A DNA stretch of 64,000 bases, from positions 62,001-126,000 of the forward strand of contig NZ_WAEL01000009.1 in NCBI RefSeq assembly GCF_011742925.1. The letters run 5' to 3'. Every line of letters begins with the position of its first letter. The stretch's first letter is position 1. The position numbers and the translations under genes were made by a program. Under the pieces are notes generated by a model. It was not told where the DNA came from and searched no databases. It saw only the letters and a program-made list of their open reading frames with translations. This document shows, piece after piece, positions 25,173 through 34,460 of the stretch. This DNA is from Fibrivirga algicola (GTDB lineage: Bacteria > Bacteroidota > Bacteroidia > Cytophagales > Spirosomataceae).

Positions 25173-25340
25173 CCCGCATTGCCGGCCCCCACCAAGTGCA
25201 GGCCAGGATTCACTTTCAGCCAGGGTTGTCTGGCCACGGCGGGTGAAGATTAGCCCATGTGACTGGACAACTAAATCCGTTGCTTATAGAGGGTACCTGT
25301 AATGGATGCAGTCTCAAGTCTACACGGGGTATGATGTCAA

Positions 25341-26210
25341 TTAGCCTTCCTGTTTTAGTAAGTGAAAAAAGGAAAGCATGGCCTTTTTGGGGTAGGCGTC
25401 AATTAAGGAGATGGCCATGGCGTTTCTCATCATATCGTTGCCCTCAAGGGGTATAGTGACCAGATCGCTGTCATCTACACTTACCTGGGTTAATATCGTA
25501 TACCAGTGGCCCGTTTTTACTAATGAGAGCAAGGTGGGTATATCATTAATTTCGATGGCTACCTCAGGCGTTAAACCTTTCCGTTTAAAGGCCGCCGTTA
25601 TATGCTGAATGGTGCTGTAACCACTTGCCGGCATTGCCAACGGCAACCCTATAATTTCTTCCAGTGGGATACGCTTCCGATTGGCCAGTTCGGATGTTTT
25701 GGGAACGACCAACGTCATGGGAGAGCTGAACAGTCGTTCGTATTTGTGGCTTGCGTCGTCTCGCTTCTCTTTAAAAGTCAGCACCAGATCCAGTTCGGCT
25801 GTGCTTAGTTTTTCGATTAGCTCATCCGAGGTGCCAAACACAACACGAACCTTTATGCTCGGATACTGTCGGCAAAATTGAACGAGTGTCTTGGTCAGCG
25901 CATTGCGTAGTGCAAAGGTGACGCCGATGCGGATCGTTCCTGTTTTTAGTTCATTCAGGTCTTTGAGCAGTAGAAAGCCATCGGCTGCCCGATTGACACT
26001 CTGCTGGGCATAGTCTGCAAATAGATGACCGGCTTCGGTAACCGATATTCGCTTGCCGATCCTGTTAAACAGGGGAACATCAAGCTCATCCTCCAACTGT
26101 TTGATCTGTTGAGAAAGCGTGCTTTGACTGATATGTAAAGAACTAGCTGCTTCTGTGAAGTTCAATAGCTCTTTGGCTTTCAGAAAATATCGGAGTTGCC
26201 GCAGTTCCAC
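25341..26210 (-). CDS. LysR-family transcriptional regulator
   Basis: LysR regulator of about 289 aa. The winged helix opens the protein (LRQLRYFLKAKELLNFTEAA, SLHISQSTLSQQIKQLEDEL), followed by the two-lobed effector-binding domain (TGTIRIGVTFALRNALTKTL). I choose a GTG at 26210, because the family always starts within a few residues of this helix; the longest frame (ATG 26297) would cover the promoter and overlap the divergent gene. It is divergent from the GGCT-MFS-MBL operon and probably controls it. Ligand unknown. Confidence 0.9.
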   Translation of the reverse strand: MELRQLRYFLKAKELLNFTEAASSLHISQSTLSQQIKQLEDELDVPLFNRIGKRISVTEAGHLFADYAQQSVNRAADGFLLLKDLNELKTGTIRIGVTFALRNALTKTLVQFCRQYPSIKVRVVFGTSDELIEKLSTAELDLVLTFKEKRDDASHKYERLFSSPMTLVVPKTSELANRKRIPLEEIIGLPLAMPASGYSTIQHITAAFKRKGLTPEVAIEINDIPTLLSLVKTGHWYTILTQVSVDDSDLVTIPLEGNDMMRNAMAISLIDAYPKKAMLSFFHLLKQEG

Positions 26211-26223
26211 GTATAAATCGGTT

Positions 26224-26246
26224 TTATCGATGGTTTCTATCGAAAA
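26224..26246. promoter_or_regulatory. Candidate LysR binding site
   Basis: Imperfect inverted repeat TTATCGAT (26224-26231) and ATCGAAAA (26239-26246), 7 of 8 symmetrical, containing T-N11-A (27 to 39). It sits in the 78-nt space between the LysR gene and the divergent operon. Confidence 0.4.
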
Positions 26247-26288
26247 ATACCGTTTTTCAACTGTAAAGGTTTCCCCGACTTTTACGCT

Positions 26289-26750
26289 ATGAATCACACT
26301 GAGACCATCGCGACGTTGAACTTACGACCAGATATCGCGCACATTAACGTGTCTGATTTGGACACGCTATCGCTATCCAATGCAGAAAAGGAGGTATTCC
26401 GCGCCTATTTGCCTGAACAGACGCTGATCATTTACGGGACATTGGCCCCTGGAAAACCGAATCATAGTAAGATAGCCCACATTATAGGCACCTGGGAAAG
26501 CGCCACGGTGATGGGCAGGCTGGAAAAAAAGGGCTGGGGCGCAACATTAGGGTTTAACGGATTCAACCCTGCTTCACCTGGTGAACCATCCATCACCATT
26601 CCAGCCCAGGTGTTGCGCTCACCCATGCTTCCCCAGAACTGGACCGTTCTGGATGAATTTGAAGGGCCTGGCTACAAAAGGATCCTGTCTGCCTATACCC
26701 TAGCCGATGGCGGGATAGGCATAGGGTACATCTATGCGATAAACGAGTAG
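26289..26750 (+). CDS. Gamma-glutamylcyclotransferase-like (AIG2/GGCT fold) protein
   Basis: 153-aa protein with the GGCT fold. The family signature YGTLAPG is seen at about residues 49-55 (LIIYGTLAPGKPNHSKIA), and the catalytic-glutamate region LDEFEGPGYKRI at about 123-134. GGCT-fold enzymes release 5-oxoproline from gamma-glutamyl amines; the exact substrate here is unknown. It is the first gene of an operon with an MFS transporter and an MBL hydrolase, divergent from LysR. The first 40 residues are extra compared with small family members. Confidence 0.82.
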   Translation: MNHTETIATLNLRPDIAHINVSDLDTLSLSNAEKEVFRAYLPEQTLIIYGTLAPGKPNHSKIAHIIGTWESATVMGRLEKKGWGATLGFNGFNPASPGEPSITIPAQVLRSPMLPQNWTVLDEFEGPGYKRILSAYTLADGGIGIGYIYAINE

Positions 26751-26758
26751 TGTTATCT

Positions 26759-27991
26759 ATGGACACGTTAACGAACGAGGCCAACACAATCGAGCCAGCC
26801 ATTATGTATTTGCCCGAACTGGCAACCAGATACAGCCCGCGCTTTCAAAAGATCAACAGTTGCCTCTTCCTGTCGGGACTCTCTGTTTTTGCCCAGCTTT
26901 ATCTTTTTCAGCCGTTATTAGCCACCGTAGCACGCGATTTTAAGACCAGTGTTGGTACTAGTTCGCTGCTGGTTTCGTCGGCGACCATAGGCATGGCCAT
27001 GGGGCTGTTCTTTTTTGGCCTTAAAGCCGACGGATTTTCACGCCGGAAACTTATGTCTTTTGCCTTGATCACCTCGGCGATTCTTACCCTGGTTTCGGTT
27101 TACCTTCAGAGCCTACCGCTCCTGATTGGTGTTGGAGTAATTAAAGGATTTGTATTGGCCGGTGTTTCCTCAGTAGCCCTTGCTTATCTGACCGAAGAGG
27201 TCGAGTTGTCAGCTGTCGGCCTGGCCATTAGTATGTATCTCAACGGAAATACCATTGGCGGAATGAGCGGCCGAATACTAACCACCCTTTCCGCCGGCTT
27301 CCTGGGCTGGCAAGGGGCCGTGTTGCTGATTGGCGTGGAAAGCCTGCTGCTGGGCCTGCTATTCTGGAAATTCTTCCCCGAAAGCCATTTTTTTCAGCCT
27401 GGTCCCACATCGGTTTCCGTTAAATTCAGGCAGATGAAGAGTTTTATGCGTGATCCCTGGCTGTTAAGTCTCTATGGGATTGGCGCCCTGCTGGTGGGTA
27501 CGTTCGTGAGCGTTTATAATTACCTCTCAGTCCGGTTGGCACAAGCGCCTTTTTCATTGAGCCATTCCTGGATCGCCTGTATTTTTCTCATGTATGCGTT
27601 TGGTGTGGTCGGTGCCATCCTCGCTCGCAAGCTGTCGGAGCGCTATGAGCTTCCCCATGTCTTAAGCGGTTTCATCCTGGTCTTCTTAGTCGGTGTTGGC
27701 TTACTGTTTTTCGATCATCTAGTACTGACGCTAATCGGTTTAGGCCTGTTGACCCTGGCCTTTTTTGCGGCCCATACGATGGCCAGCCGGATGGTGGCTC
27801 TTCATGGCTCGGCCGCGAAAAGTGCGGCTACTTCCCTGTATTGGCTGTTTTATTATACGGGGTCTGGGGTATTGGGGAGTTTGTCAGGCTATCTGCTTCA
27901 TGGAACCAGCTGGGCGATTTTCATTCTATCGTTACTGATTCTGATTCTTTTTGCGTTTCTGTTGTCCCTTTTTAAAGCCCTCATACGATGA
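26759..27991 (+). CDS. MFS transporter
   Basis: Inner-membrane secondary transporter of the major facilitator superfamily, about 410 aa with roughly twelve hydrophobic segments. The loop 2-3 motif appears as FFFGLKADGFSRRKLMSF, a variant of GxxxDRxGRR. The sequence resembles YnfM-type drug/sugar efflux members. The ATG at 26759 (MDTLTNE) lies 8 nt after the GGCT stop; a GTG at 26750 overlapping that stop is possible. Its stop overlaps the next gene by 4 nt. Substrate unknown; export of a compound sensed by the LysR protein is a reasonable guess. Confidence 0.9.
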   Translation: MDTLTNEANTIEPAIMYLPELATRYSPRFQKINSCLFLSGLSVFAQLYLFQPLLATVARDFKTSVGTSSLLVSSATIGMAMGLFFFGLKADGFSRRKLMSFALITSAILTLVSVYLQSLPLLIGVGVIKGFVLAGVSSVALAYLTEEVELSAVGLAISMYLNGNTIGGMSGRILTTLSAGFLGWQGAVLLIGVESLLLGLLFWKFFPESHFFQPGPTSVSVKFRQMKSFMRDPWLLSLYGIGALLVGTFVSVYNYLSVRLAQAPFSLSHSWIACIFLMYAFGVVGAILARKLSERYELPHVLSGFILVFLVGVGLLFFDHLVLTLIGLGLLTLAFFAAHTMASRMVALHGSAAKSAATSLYWLFYYTGSGVLGSLSGYLLHGTSWAIFILSLLILILFAFLLSLFKALIR

Positions 27992-28710
27992 GGATCATTC
28001 CCTTAAAGGACGGTGATTTTCTGGTGAATAAACACAAAGAGTTCGCCTTGCTGACTGCCACCGAACCGGCAATCGGGATTAGGATGGCCGTTCAACCGTT
28101 TTTAGTCCTTATCGATGATGAGGCTATTTTATTGGATGCCGGGGTAGGGTGGCAAACGAATGATAAGTCAACCTTACTAATGAACCTGGCTGCCGTTGAT
28201 GTCCAATCGGGTGCCATTACCCGGGTGCTGCTCACGCATCTACACAAAGATCACGTGGATGGCTTGATCCTAACCGGCCCCGCTGGGTTTCACCTGGCCT
28301 TTCCGCAAGCCAGGGTTTACCTGCAGCGCCGGGAATATGCGCATGCGTTGACAAAAAAAGGGAGCCCGTCGTATGACTTTGACAAACTGGAATTTCTGAT
28401 AAAGCATGCGCCTATTACCTGGCTCGACGCAGACGAAGGGTTTATTACTCCCAAGATTACTTTTCAAGTGGTAGGTGGACATACGCCATTTCACCAAGTA
28501 TTTTGGGTCACCTCAGAAGGAGAAACGGCCTTTTATGGGGGGGATAACCTGCCTCAGGCGGCTTATCTGGCTGTGCCTATGGCTTATAAGGCAGATGATG
28601 ACGGCAAAAAGGCGATGGGGTGGCGTAAGCAATGGCAGCGACAAGCCAAAGCGAATAACTGGCACCTGTTGCTGTACCACGACCGGCAGCATCCGATCAT
28701 CCGACTCTAA
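27988..28710 (+). CDS. MBL-fold metallohydrolase
   Basis: 240-aa cytoplasmic hydrolase of the metallo-beta-lactamase fold. The metal signature THLHKDHVDG (HxHxDH) lies at about residues 81-90, after the strand LLDAGVGW; GGHTPFHQ and GGDNLP supply the later metal ligands. It resembles quorum-quenching or glyoxalase II-like members, but the substrate cannot be read from sequence. The ATG overlaps the MFS stop (ATGA), so the two are co-translated. Confidence 0.88.
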   Translation: MRIIPLKDGDFLVNKHKEFALLTATEPAIGIRMAVQPFLVLIDDEAILLDAGVGWQTNDKSTLLMNLAAVDVQSGAITRVLLTHLHKDHVDGLILTGPAGFHLAFPQARVYLQRREYAHALTKKGSPSYDFDKLEFLIKHAPITWLDADEGFITPKITFQVVGGHTPFHQVFWVTSEGETAFYGGDNLPQAAYLAVPMAYKADDDGKKAMGWRKQWQRQAKANNWHLLLYHDRQHPIIRL

Positions 28711-28881
28711 AAAGGGACTATGTTGACGCTGGAAGCACAAGCCAGCGCTCGATTCACAAATGTCTTACTAAACCCTCCCATGTGAGATAAGGCCTATTCA
28801 TATTTACGTCGTTACAGCTTGAATAGCCAGACCCATAACGGCGGACAATGCCGTCCAGGACATTTTAAAAAAAACGCGTGA

Positions 28882-29709
28882 TCACGTTGGAGTAAGACCA
28901 GAATGCATTGCCGTTGGCGCCATACCGAACTTTTTCTTGTAAGAATAGGAGAAGTGTGCCAGGCTTTCAAACCCCAGATCAAGGTAAATGGCCGACGGTT
29001 TTTGATGTTTCGTTTCAATCAAATGTTTAGCTTCGGTCAGCCGTTTGTCCTGTAGCCATTGGCGGGGCGGAGCACCGAATGTTTTTAGAAAATCACGTTT
29101 GAAGGCGGCCAGGCTACGGCCGGTCAGCTGCGCAAATTTTTCGATGGGAACATTGAAATGAAAGTTACTGAGCATAAACTTCTTCAGATCAATCTTGTAT
29201 GGTGCTGAAAAGTCGAACAGGAAGTTACGAAGCCCGGGCAGGGCAAGCAAGAGCAGCTTAACACCTTCTTTTACTTTCAAAATCCCCATTTCGTCGGTCA
29301 TGGCTGCCCCCGAGCTACGGGCATAAGGAACGATGGATTGGAAGTACCCCTGCAGGAATTCGTTGGCAGGAATCAGAATGTTGGGCGGGCCCATATATTT
29401 CCGGTCAGATTCGAGCTTCTCTTCTAATACGATCTTGCGCAGCAGGTCCTCCTGCAGGGATATCACAATTGTTTCATAGTTGCCGCCGGGCACCGGTGTT
29501 TTGGTGAGCGTACCCAGTTGATTTTTGCCGATCAGCAACATATCTCCTCCCATCATCGAAATCGTTTGGCTGGAGGTTTCCAGGATAAACTGTCCCGAAA
29601 CCTGCAAGATTAAGGTATGGTGATTCCAGAAACACACCTTCTCTTTACGCTCAGCGGAGAGGTACGAGTAGAAAATTACGCCCGGAAGTATTTCGGCTGG
29701 ACTGGTCAT
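28882..29709 (-). CDS. AraC-family transcriptional regulator (ExsA-type N-terminus)
   Basis: 275-aa regulator with a cupin-like N-terminal domain (FWNHHTLILQVSGQFILET) and a C-terminal AraC double helix-turn-helix (FNVPIEKFAQLTGRSLAAFK, RDFLKTFGAPPRQWLQDKR, LDLGFESLAHFSYSYKKKFG). Its ATG follows the aldo/keto reductase stop directly (TAAATG), so the two form one unit, and the reductase is the likely target. Ends about 170 nt from the convergent MBL gene. Confidence 0.9.
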   Translation of the reverse strand: MTSPAEILPGVIFYSYLSAERKEKVCFWNHHTLILQVSGQFILETSSQTISMMGGDMLLIGKNQLGTLTKTPVPGGNYETIVISLQEDLLRKIVLEEKLESDRKYMGPPNILIPANEFLQGYFQSIVPYARSSGAAMTDEMGILKVKEGVKLLLLALPGLRNFLFDFSAPYKIDLKKFMLSNFHFNVPIEKFAQLTGRSLAAFKRDFLKTFGAPPRQWLQDKRLTEAKHLIETKHQKPSAIYLDLGFESLAHFSYSYKKKFGMAPTAMHSGLTPT

Positions 29710-30681
29710 TTACCGTTGTAAGTAGGTGCCACCAAGTATGGCCCCTGGTGCAAAAGTCGTGTTCAAGCTACTCATCTCTTGTGGTGTGAACACAATATCC
29801 ATCGCTGCGATATTTTCCGGCAAGCGCAACCGACGACTCATGCTTACCAGAGGCATAATGTAGTCACCTTGCTCCTTCACCCAGGCGATGGCAACCTGCG
29901 TTGGTGTGCACCCTTTAAGGCGAGCCAATTGCATTAAAACGTCTACTTTTTCCAGGTTCTTACGTAAGTTTTCACCTTGAAAACGAGAAAAATGGTTCCG
30001 GTAATCCGTTTCGGCAAGCGGTGCTTTCAAGTCGCCGGTCAAAAGGCCCTCAGTTGTAGTAGCGAAGGCCACGACGCCAATGCTTAATTCCTTTGCTGTT
30101 GGCAGCAGTTCGCTTTCTATTTGGCGGTCGGCCAGCGAATAGCCGATCTCCAGTGCGCTGATAGGATGAATGCTATTGGCCTGACGCAGTTGGCCAGCCG
30201 TTATTTCCGATACACCGATGTAACGCACTTTACCCTCTTTAATCAGGTCGGCGACTGTGCCAATAATGTCTTCCAGGGGCACGCTGCCATCCATTCGGCT
30301 TGGCTGGTACAGGTCGATGGTGTCAATACCCAAACGGGTCAGCGAGTAGTTAATGAAATTCTTAATGGCGATGGGGCGCAGATCCATTCCCAGCCACTGT
30401 CCGTTGTGAAAGATGGCACCGAACTTAACGCTGATGAAGGCATCGTCTCGTCTTCCTTTTATGGCTTTGCCTATCAGTATCTCGTTATGACCGGCGCCAT
30501 AAAAGTCGCCGGTATTCAAAAAATTAATACCCTTATCCAGGGCTTCCTGGATTGTAGCGATACTTTCTATTTCGTCAGGGGTAGAGCCGCCCCAAATCGA
30601 AGACATCCGCATACAGCCCAACCCCAGTTTAGACACGAAAGGCCCATGTTGACCCAGTTGAATTTTTGTGCTATTCTTCAT
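29710..30681 (-). CDS. Aldo/keto reductase
   Basis: NAD(P)H-dependent reductase with a TIM-barrel fold, 323 aa from the ATG at 30681 (MKNSTKIQLG). Features: GLGCMRMSSIWGG near the start, FLNTGDFYGAGHNE with the catalytic Asp and Tyr, VKFGAIF in place of the catalytic lysine strand (K), and YIGVSEI and WVKEQGDYIMPLV for cofactor binding. In many family members Tyr is followed by GxGxxE as here (YGAGHNE). Co-transcribed with the AraC gene downstream. Substrate unknown. Confidence 0.9.
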   Translation of the reverse strand: MKNSTKIQLGQHGPFVSKLGLGCMRMSSIWGGSTPDEIESIATIQEALDKGINFLNTGDFYGAGHNEILIGKAIKGRRDDAFISVKFGAIFHNGQWLGMDLRPIAIKNFINYSLTRLGIDTIDLYQPSRMDGSVPLEDIIGTVADLIKEGKVRYIGVSEITAGQLRQANSIHPISALEIGYSLADRQIESELLPTAKELSIGVVAFATTTEGLLTGDLKAPLAETDYRNHFSRFQGENLRKNLEKVDVLMQLARLKGCTPTQVAIAWVKEQGDYIMPLVSMSRRLRLPENIAAMDIVFTPQEMSSLNTTFAPGAILGGTYLQR

Positions 30682-31189
30682 GCCACAAAGATCACCGCTT
30701 ACCGTACGAAACAGGTTTCTTCCACGGCTCAACTAATTTACCTGTACGGCTCATTCAAGATGATCCACGAAAGAAAGAATCCTGTGGAATTGACCTATAG
30801 GGACAAGATGCGTGAGGAGTAAAATTTGCCTAGGTCCTGATAGTTGTCGTCCAATAAACGAGCCTCTGCGAGACGAAGGGGCTTTCGTGGGTGTGCCTGT
30901 TGATGGGCTGTTTAGTTGAACGGCCTATGATACGAAGTCTACGGCAAAATCGGCAGACCTATGCCAACAGCCACTAATTTCCTAGCCACGGGTCAGCTAA
31001 GGGCCTCAATCTAGCTGGCGCCTTATGCGACGTTTCAATTTGCGTCAATTATAATCAGGGGTAGCTCACACATTTTTGTTGCTGGGCCTGATTAGTTACC
31101 ATCGACAGTTCCCTACTGACATACTGCTGTCACTGCCCTGGCTTTTCTTTGGGTGGTCAATCAATCGATAACGTCAACCAACAGCAACT
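30682..31189. other. Intergenic stretch upstream of the DinB gene
   Basis: About 500 bases between divergent genes. I see no gene, RNA or repeat. Promoters for both neighbours must lie here but none matches the consensus well. Confidence 0.4.
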
Positions 31190-31708
31190 ATGGAAAACAC
31201 AATGCAGCGCAGCCAGACAATGGACCAGATCGTCCTCTCACCCCAGCAACTTCTTGCCCACTGGCAGGGACACCGGGGACTCACCCGCCGGTTGATCGAA
31301 GCCTACCCCGAGGAACATTTCGGTTCGTACACCCTGGGCGGCATGCGCCCTTGCTCGGCGCTGATGGATGAAGTCCTGCAACTGGCTGATCAGAGCATGC
31401 AGGGCGTAGTTTCGGGCCAGTGGCCTTCCTTTGACGAGGAGTCAGAGGGATCCACCAAAGCAACGACGAAAGAGCAGGTACTGGCCAAGTGGGATCGGGT
31501 GACCGAGACGATTAACAGTTATTGGTCGCAGATTCCACCCGCTCGTTTCCAGGAAGTCGACAAGGCTTTTGGCCGATATGAAGGACCTATCTACTGGTTT
31601 ATTTTCTACCTGATTGATAATGAAATTCATCATCGAGGTCAGGCTTATGTCTACTTACGCACGCTGGGGGTAGAACCGCCTGCTTTTTGGGATCGCCCCC
31701 AGGTATAG
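31190..31708 (+). CDS. DinB-family protein
   Basis: 172-aa protein of the DinB/YfiT four-helix fold, a divalent-metal-binding family that includes thiol transferases. Metal-site histidines are expected in the second and last helices; the last is seen in NEIHHRGQAYVYLRTLGVEPP, and MDEVLQLADQSM marks the second helix region. The family usual 150-180 aa length fits. The ATG at 31190 is the longest start; ATGs at 31202 and 31220 are also in frame. It is followed by a strong terminator. Confidence 0.87.
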   Translation: MENTMQRSQTMDQIVLSPQQLLAHWQGHRGLTRRLIEAYPEEHFGSYTLGGMRPCSALMDEVLQLADQSMQGVVSGQWPSFDEESEGSTKATTKEQVLAKWDRVTETINSYWSQIPPARFQEVDKAFGRYEGPIYWFIFYLIDNEIHHRGQAYVYLRTLGVEPPAFWDRPQV

Positions 31709-31727
31709 ACTGCGGGTAAGTCGTTTT

Positions 31728-31769
31728 AGAAAAGCCTTTGCCGCACTAATGATTGGCAAAGGCTTTTCT
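31728..31769 (+). terminator. Rho-independent terminator after the DinB gene
   Basis: Perfect 15-bp stem AGAAAAGCCTTTGCC (31728-31742) and GGCAAAGGCTTTTCT (31755-31769) with a 12-nt loop, 20 nt after the stop codon. It is A-rich on one side and T-rich on the other, so it may work in both directions. Confidence 0.85.
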
Positions 31770-31904
31770 GTATCATGCTGGCCACTATCCATCCTGGGAT
31801 ACCTGTTCGTCTGGAATCAGCTATTTTTAGTACTTAACGCGTGTAGAAGGCTAGGCTGACTATGAAGGGTGCATCAACCTTAAAAAACCAACGACAAACG
31901 TGTC

Positions 31905-32495
31905 TCACGAAATCCTCAACTCTTCTTGCTTCTCAACTTGTTGCGCCTCATTGAGGCAGGCAAATACCTCCCTATAAAATTCGGGGTGTGACTGCCAGGT
32001 CTGTCCCGTAACCATGTTACGGTCACGTACGGCTTGTTGGGTCGAATAGGTGCCACCGCCCATCTCTATTTCAGTGCGGACGTGTTCGTAAGCCGTTAGC
32101 GTTCGGTTGGTGGCTAAACCAGCCGTAACCAGAATCTGAATCCCGTGGCAGATGGCAAAGACCCATTTGCCATGCCGGTCGAATTCGCGGACAACCTCCA
32201 GCAGAGTGGCATGATTACGCAGGTATTCGGGGGCGCGGCCACCCAGCAACAAAATCGCGTCATATTCCTCGACAACCACCTCTTGTATGGTCAGGTCTGA
32301 AGCTAAACAATAACCGGGTCGCTCGATGTAGGTATCCCAGCCCAGTTCAAAATCGTGCATCACCAGGTTGAGACGCCGTTTACTGGGCGCGGCAATACGG
32401 GTTAAATCGCCCTCTTCCTGAAAACGATGCACGGCATAAAGGGTTTCATAACTCTCGCCACCATCACCGGTAACGATCAAAATAGTGCGATTCAT
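31905..32495 (-). CDS. DJ-1/PfpI-family protein
   Basis: 196-aa protein of the class I glutamine amidotransferase-like DJ-1/PfpI family. The nucleophile elbow is seen in WVFAICHGIQILVTAGL, with the conserved Cys followed by His; the preceding strand YDAILLLGGRAPEYLR carries the family GG motif, and ILIVTGDGGESYET opens the protein. Members act as deglycases, chaperones or proteases; which applies here is not readable. Start taken at ATG 32495 (MNRTILIV), three codons inside the longest frame. Stands alone. Confidence 0.9.
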   Translation of the reverse strand: MNRTILIVTGDGGESYETLYAVHRFQEEGDLTRIAAPSKRRLNLVMHDFELGWDTYIERPGYCLASDLTIQEVVVEEYDAILLLGGRAPEYLRNHATLLEVVREFDRHGKWVFAICHGIQILVTAGLATNRTLTAYEHVRTEIEMGGGTYSTQQAVRDRNMVTGQTWQSHPEFYREVFACLNEAQQVEKQEELRIS

Positions 32496-33031
32496 AGCAG
32501 GCATGTTTTGAGAGAAAGGCTGGAAAGATAGGCATTATCATGAATACTTTTCAGCGAGCCTGAACATCCTGCACCTACGATAATGGCTGTACATGAATCG
32601 TCTGCGACTAATTGATTTGCTGTGGGGCATTATGCAACAATTGCTTCCTCAATTTCCAACACGCTCTTAGCTTGATTAAAGACGCCATCCACAACCAACC
32701 CAGGTATAGTATAGGTTGGACAGAGGTTTGAAAAAGGACTGGGTGTCATTTCGTACTAGCAATGCCCTGCGCTAGCCGTTCTTTCACGACTGTTGGTTTG
32801 CTGGAGCGGCTTGCCTCACTAGTGTGTATACAATCATGTGGTGCTGCCGACCTAGTATGAATCAATACTATAGTAAACAGAATAAGTCACTTATGGCCTT
32901 ACTAGTGGCTTTATGCTCACTGTTCAGGGGCTGGTAGCCAGCTGGCAGTTTACCCGTTTAGCACAAGCTAAGGCCACCACACATGGGAGTATTTTTGTGG
33001 CTATAGCTTTTGTATGATCAACTTAAGCCAG
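32496..33031. other. Intergenic stretch
   Basis: About 535 bases, AT-richer than the flanking genes, with no reading frame or structure I can support. Confidence 0.45.
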
Positions 33032-33229
33032 TCAGGCGCAGATACGTACCCGGGCAAGTAGAATGTCCGAGCGATTAAACTGCCGCTGCATTTCAGCAAA
33101 CACCCAATCAATGGCCTCGTCAGGATCCGTTGCCGCCACTGAAAGATCTTCATTCAATCGGATCTGCTGTTTGTGCTCATCGACCACATCAAAAACGACG
33201 CGGATCAGTTGTTTTCTTTGTTTATTCAT
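33032..33229 (-). CDS. Small hypothetical protein (65 aa)
   Basis: 65-residue acidic/basic soluble protein beginning MNKQRKQLIRVVFDVVDEHK, with alternating charged helices and a heptad-like WVFAEMQRQF segment. Composition is protein-like and the frame uses common codons, but no family is recognised. AT-rich sequence upstream (33370-33420) could hold its promoter. A short real gene is more likely than chance, but only moderately. Confidence 0.45.
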   Translation of the reverse strand: MNKQRKQLIRVVFDVVDEHKQQIRLNEDLSVAATDPDEAIDWVFAEMQRQFNRSDILLARVRICA

Positions 33230-34011
33230 GGTTATTCATACGTTTCGATTAGTGGTAAACTACCACCTGTAGAGTTAAGTAAGGAAATCACGAATCCGCA
33301 ATAGGATAGGCGCGCTTACCGGATTTACATACATTCATTAAATCGCTGGCCAGAGCATAAAACTACACACTTTTTGTTGTAGTTGTATTATAGTATAATA
33401 AAACAAACGCACAATCGGGCGCGATGTAGTCCTATTTATGACTATTCAGTATTAGTATCTAATCTAATCAGCTGCACCAAGTCAGTTTATTCAGGCTAAT
33501 TGCTGCCGTTTGGCAATTGGTCTACTGTCGACTGAGGGGCATTAAGGCAACCAAAACACAACGACTTGATACGCTGCCTCGCTACGTGCCCCGATGGGCT
33601 ACAGGCTTCGTCATCATTGAGTGGGTTAAAAAGAGGCTACTCAACGGTTTGATCAGCTGATGACTCTATAAAGGCACCTACATCGCTGAGCCACTCTCGG
33701 CCGAAGGTGCCCGTCGTGACGCACTGTAAAATCGTCATGAGTTCGCTACAGCAGCTGTGTAACGACAATCTGATTGTCCATAGCCGATTGTGAACTGGGC
33801 TTAATATCGATAAAGAAGAGTTTTTTAGACTGTTAGGCATCGTCAAAAGAGACGTGGCTGGCCACTGCAACAAATTTCCGACCCCAGCTGGGAACAACGA
33901 CTAAGTTCAATAAGTCGGAACCGGAAGGCTACACCGTATGGCCACAAAGAAATACGGATGTCTTTCTTTTTGACTACCTGTTGCATAACCTGGCAGCGTA
34001 CCTTTGGGGCT
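33230..34011. other. Intergenic region upstream of the heavy-metal operon
   Basis: Nearly 800 bases. An AT-rich block at 33365-33420 is probably promoter DNA. Minus-strand frames between 33637 and 34205 were examined and have no recognisable content. No metal-responsive regulator gene is found here. Confidence 0.4.
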
Positions 34012-34347
34012 GTGAAGTGGTTGACCCTCTTATTGTCCATGTACCTGCTGGGGCTATCCTTATGGCCTTGCTCAGATGAACCTTTGCTCCCCAATGAGCA
34101 AATGGAACAGGCTATGGTCATGTCGGCTACAGGGGCGGAACGCTCACAGCATGAACACGACACGTGCACACCCTTTTGTACGTGTACCTGCTGTGCCGTC
34201 ACCATTTCCGTTGTTCCCCATTTTCATTATTCGCTTCTCTCTTCGATCGACCTTGTGCCGATTGCCGTAGCGTCGTTTGCCTACGCCTCGGCTTACCCAC
34301 TCGATCCGATTACTGCCATCTGGCAGCCCCCCCAACTTCGGGTCTGA
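34012..34347 (+). CDS. Small Cys/His-rich protein of the metal-efflux operon
   Basis: About 111 aa with an N-terminal hydrophobic segment (WLTLLLSMYLLGLSLWPC) and a metal-ligand-rich middle: HEHDTCTPFCTCTCCAV. The pattern resembles short proteins I recall in front of Bacteroidota CzcA genes (a DUF6660-like family), which probably bind metal at the membrane or periplasm. I favour the GTG at 34012; an ATG at 33958 would add 18 unusual residues before the hydrophobic segment. It lies 113 nt upstream of czcA in the same direction. Function inferred from composition and context. Confidence 0.7.
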   Translation: MKWLTLLLSMYLLGLSLWPCSDEPLLPNEQMEQAMVMSATGAERSQHEHDTCTPFCTCTCCAVTISVVPHFHYSLLSSIDLVPIAVASFAYASAYPLDPITAIWQPPQLRV

Positions 34348-34460
34348 ACACCCTTTCCGTTTATGGCTATTGACTCCGCTATGCCCTCTTGCCAGGGGGT
34401 GAAGTTGTGCGATTGCGCATATACGGCATCTTCTTGTTGTAAACCTGTTCAGATTCGACT

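Noticed and set aside
33637-34205. Two minus-strand frames upstream of the metal operon
   Set aside because: No family resemblance; the second is the shadow of the Cys/His-rich plus-strand gene.
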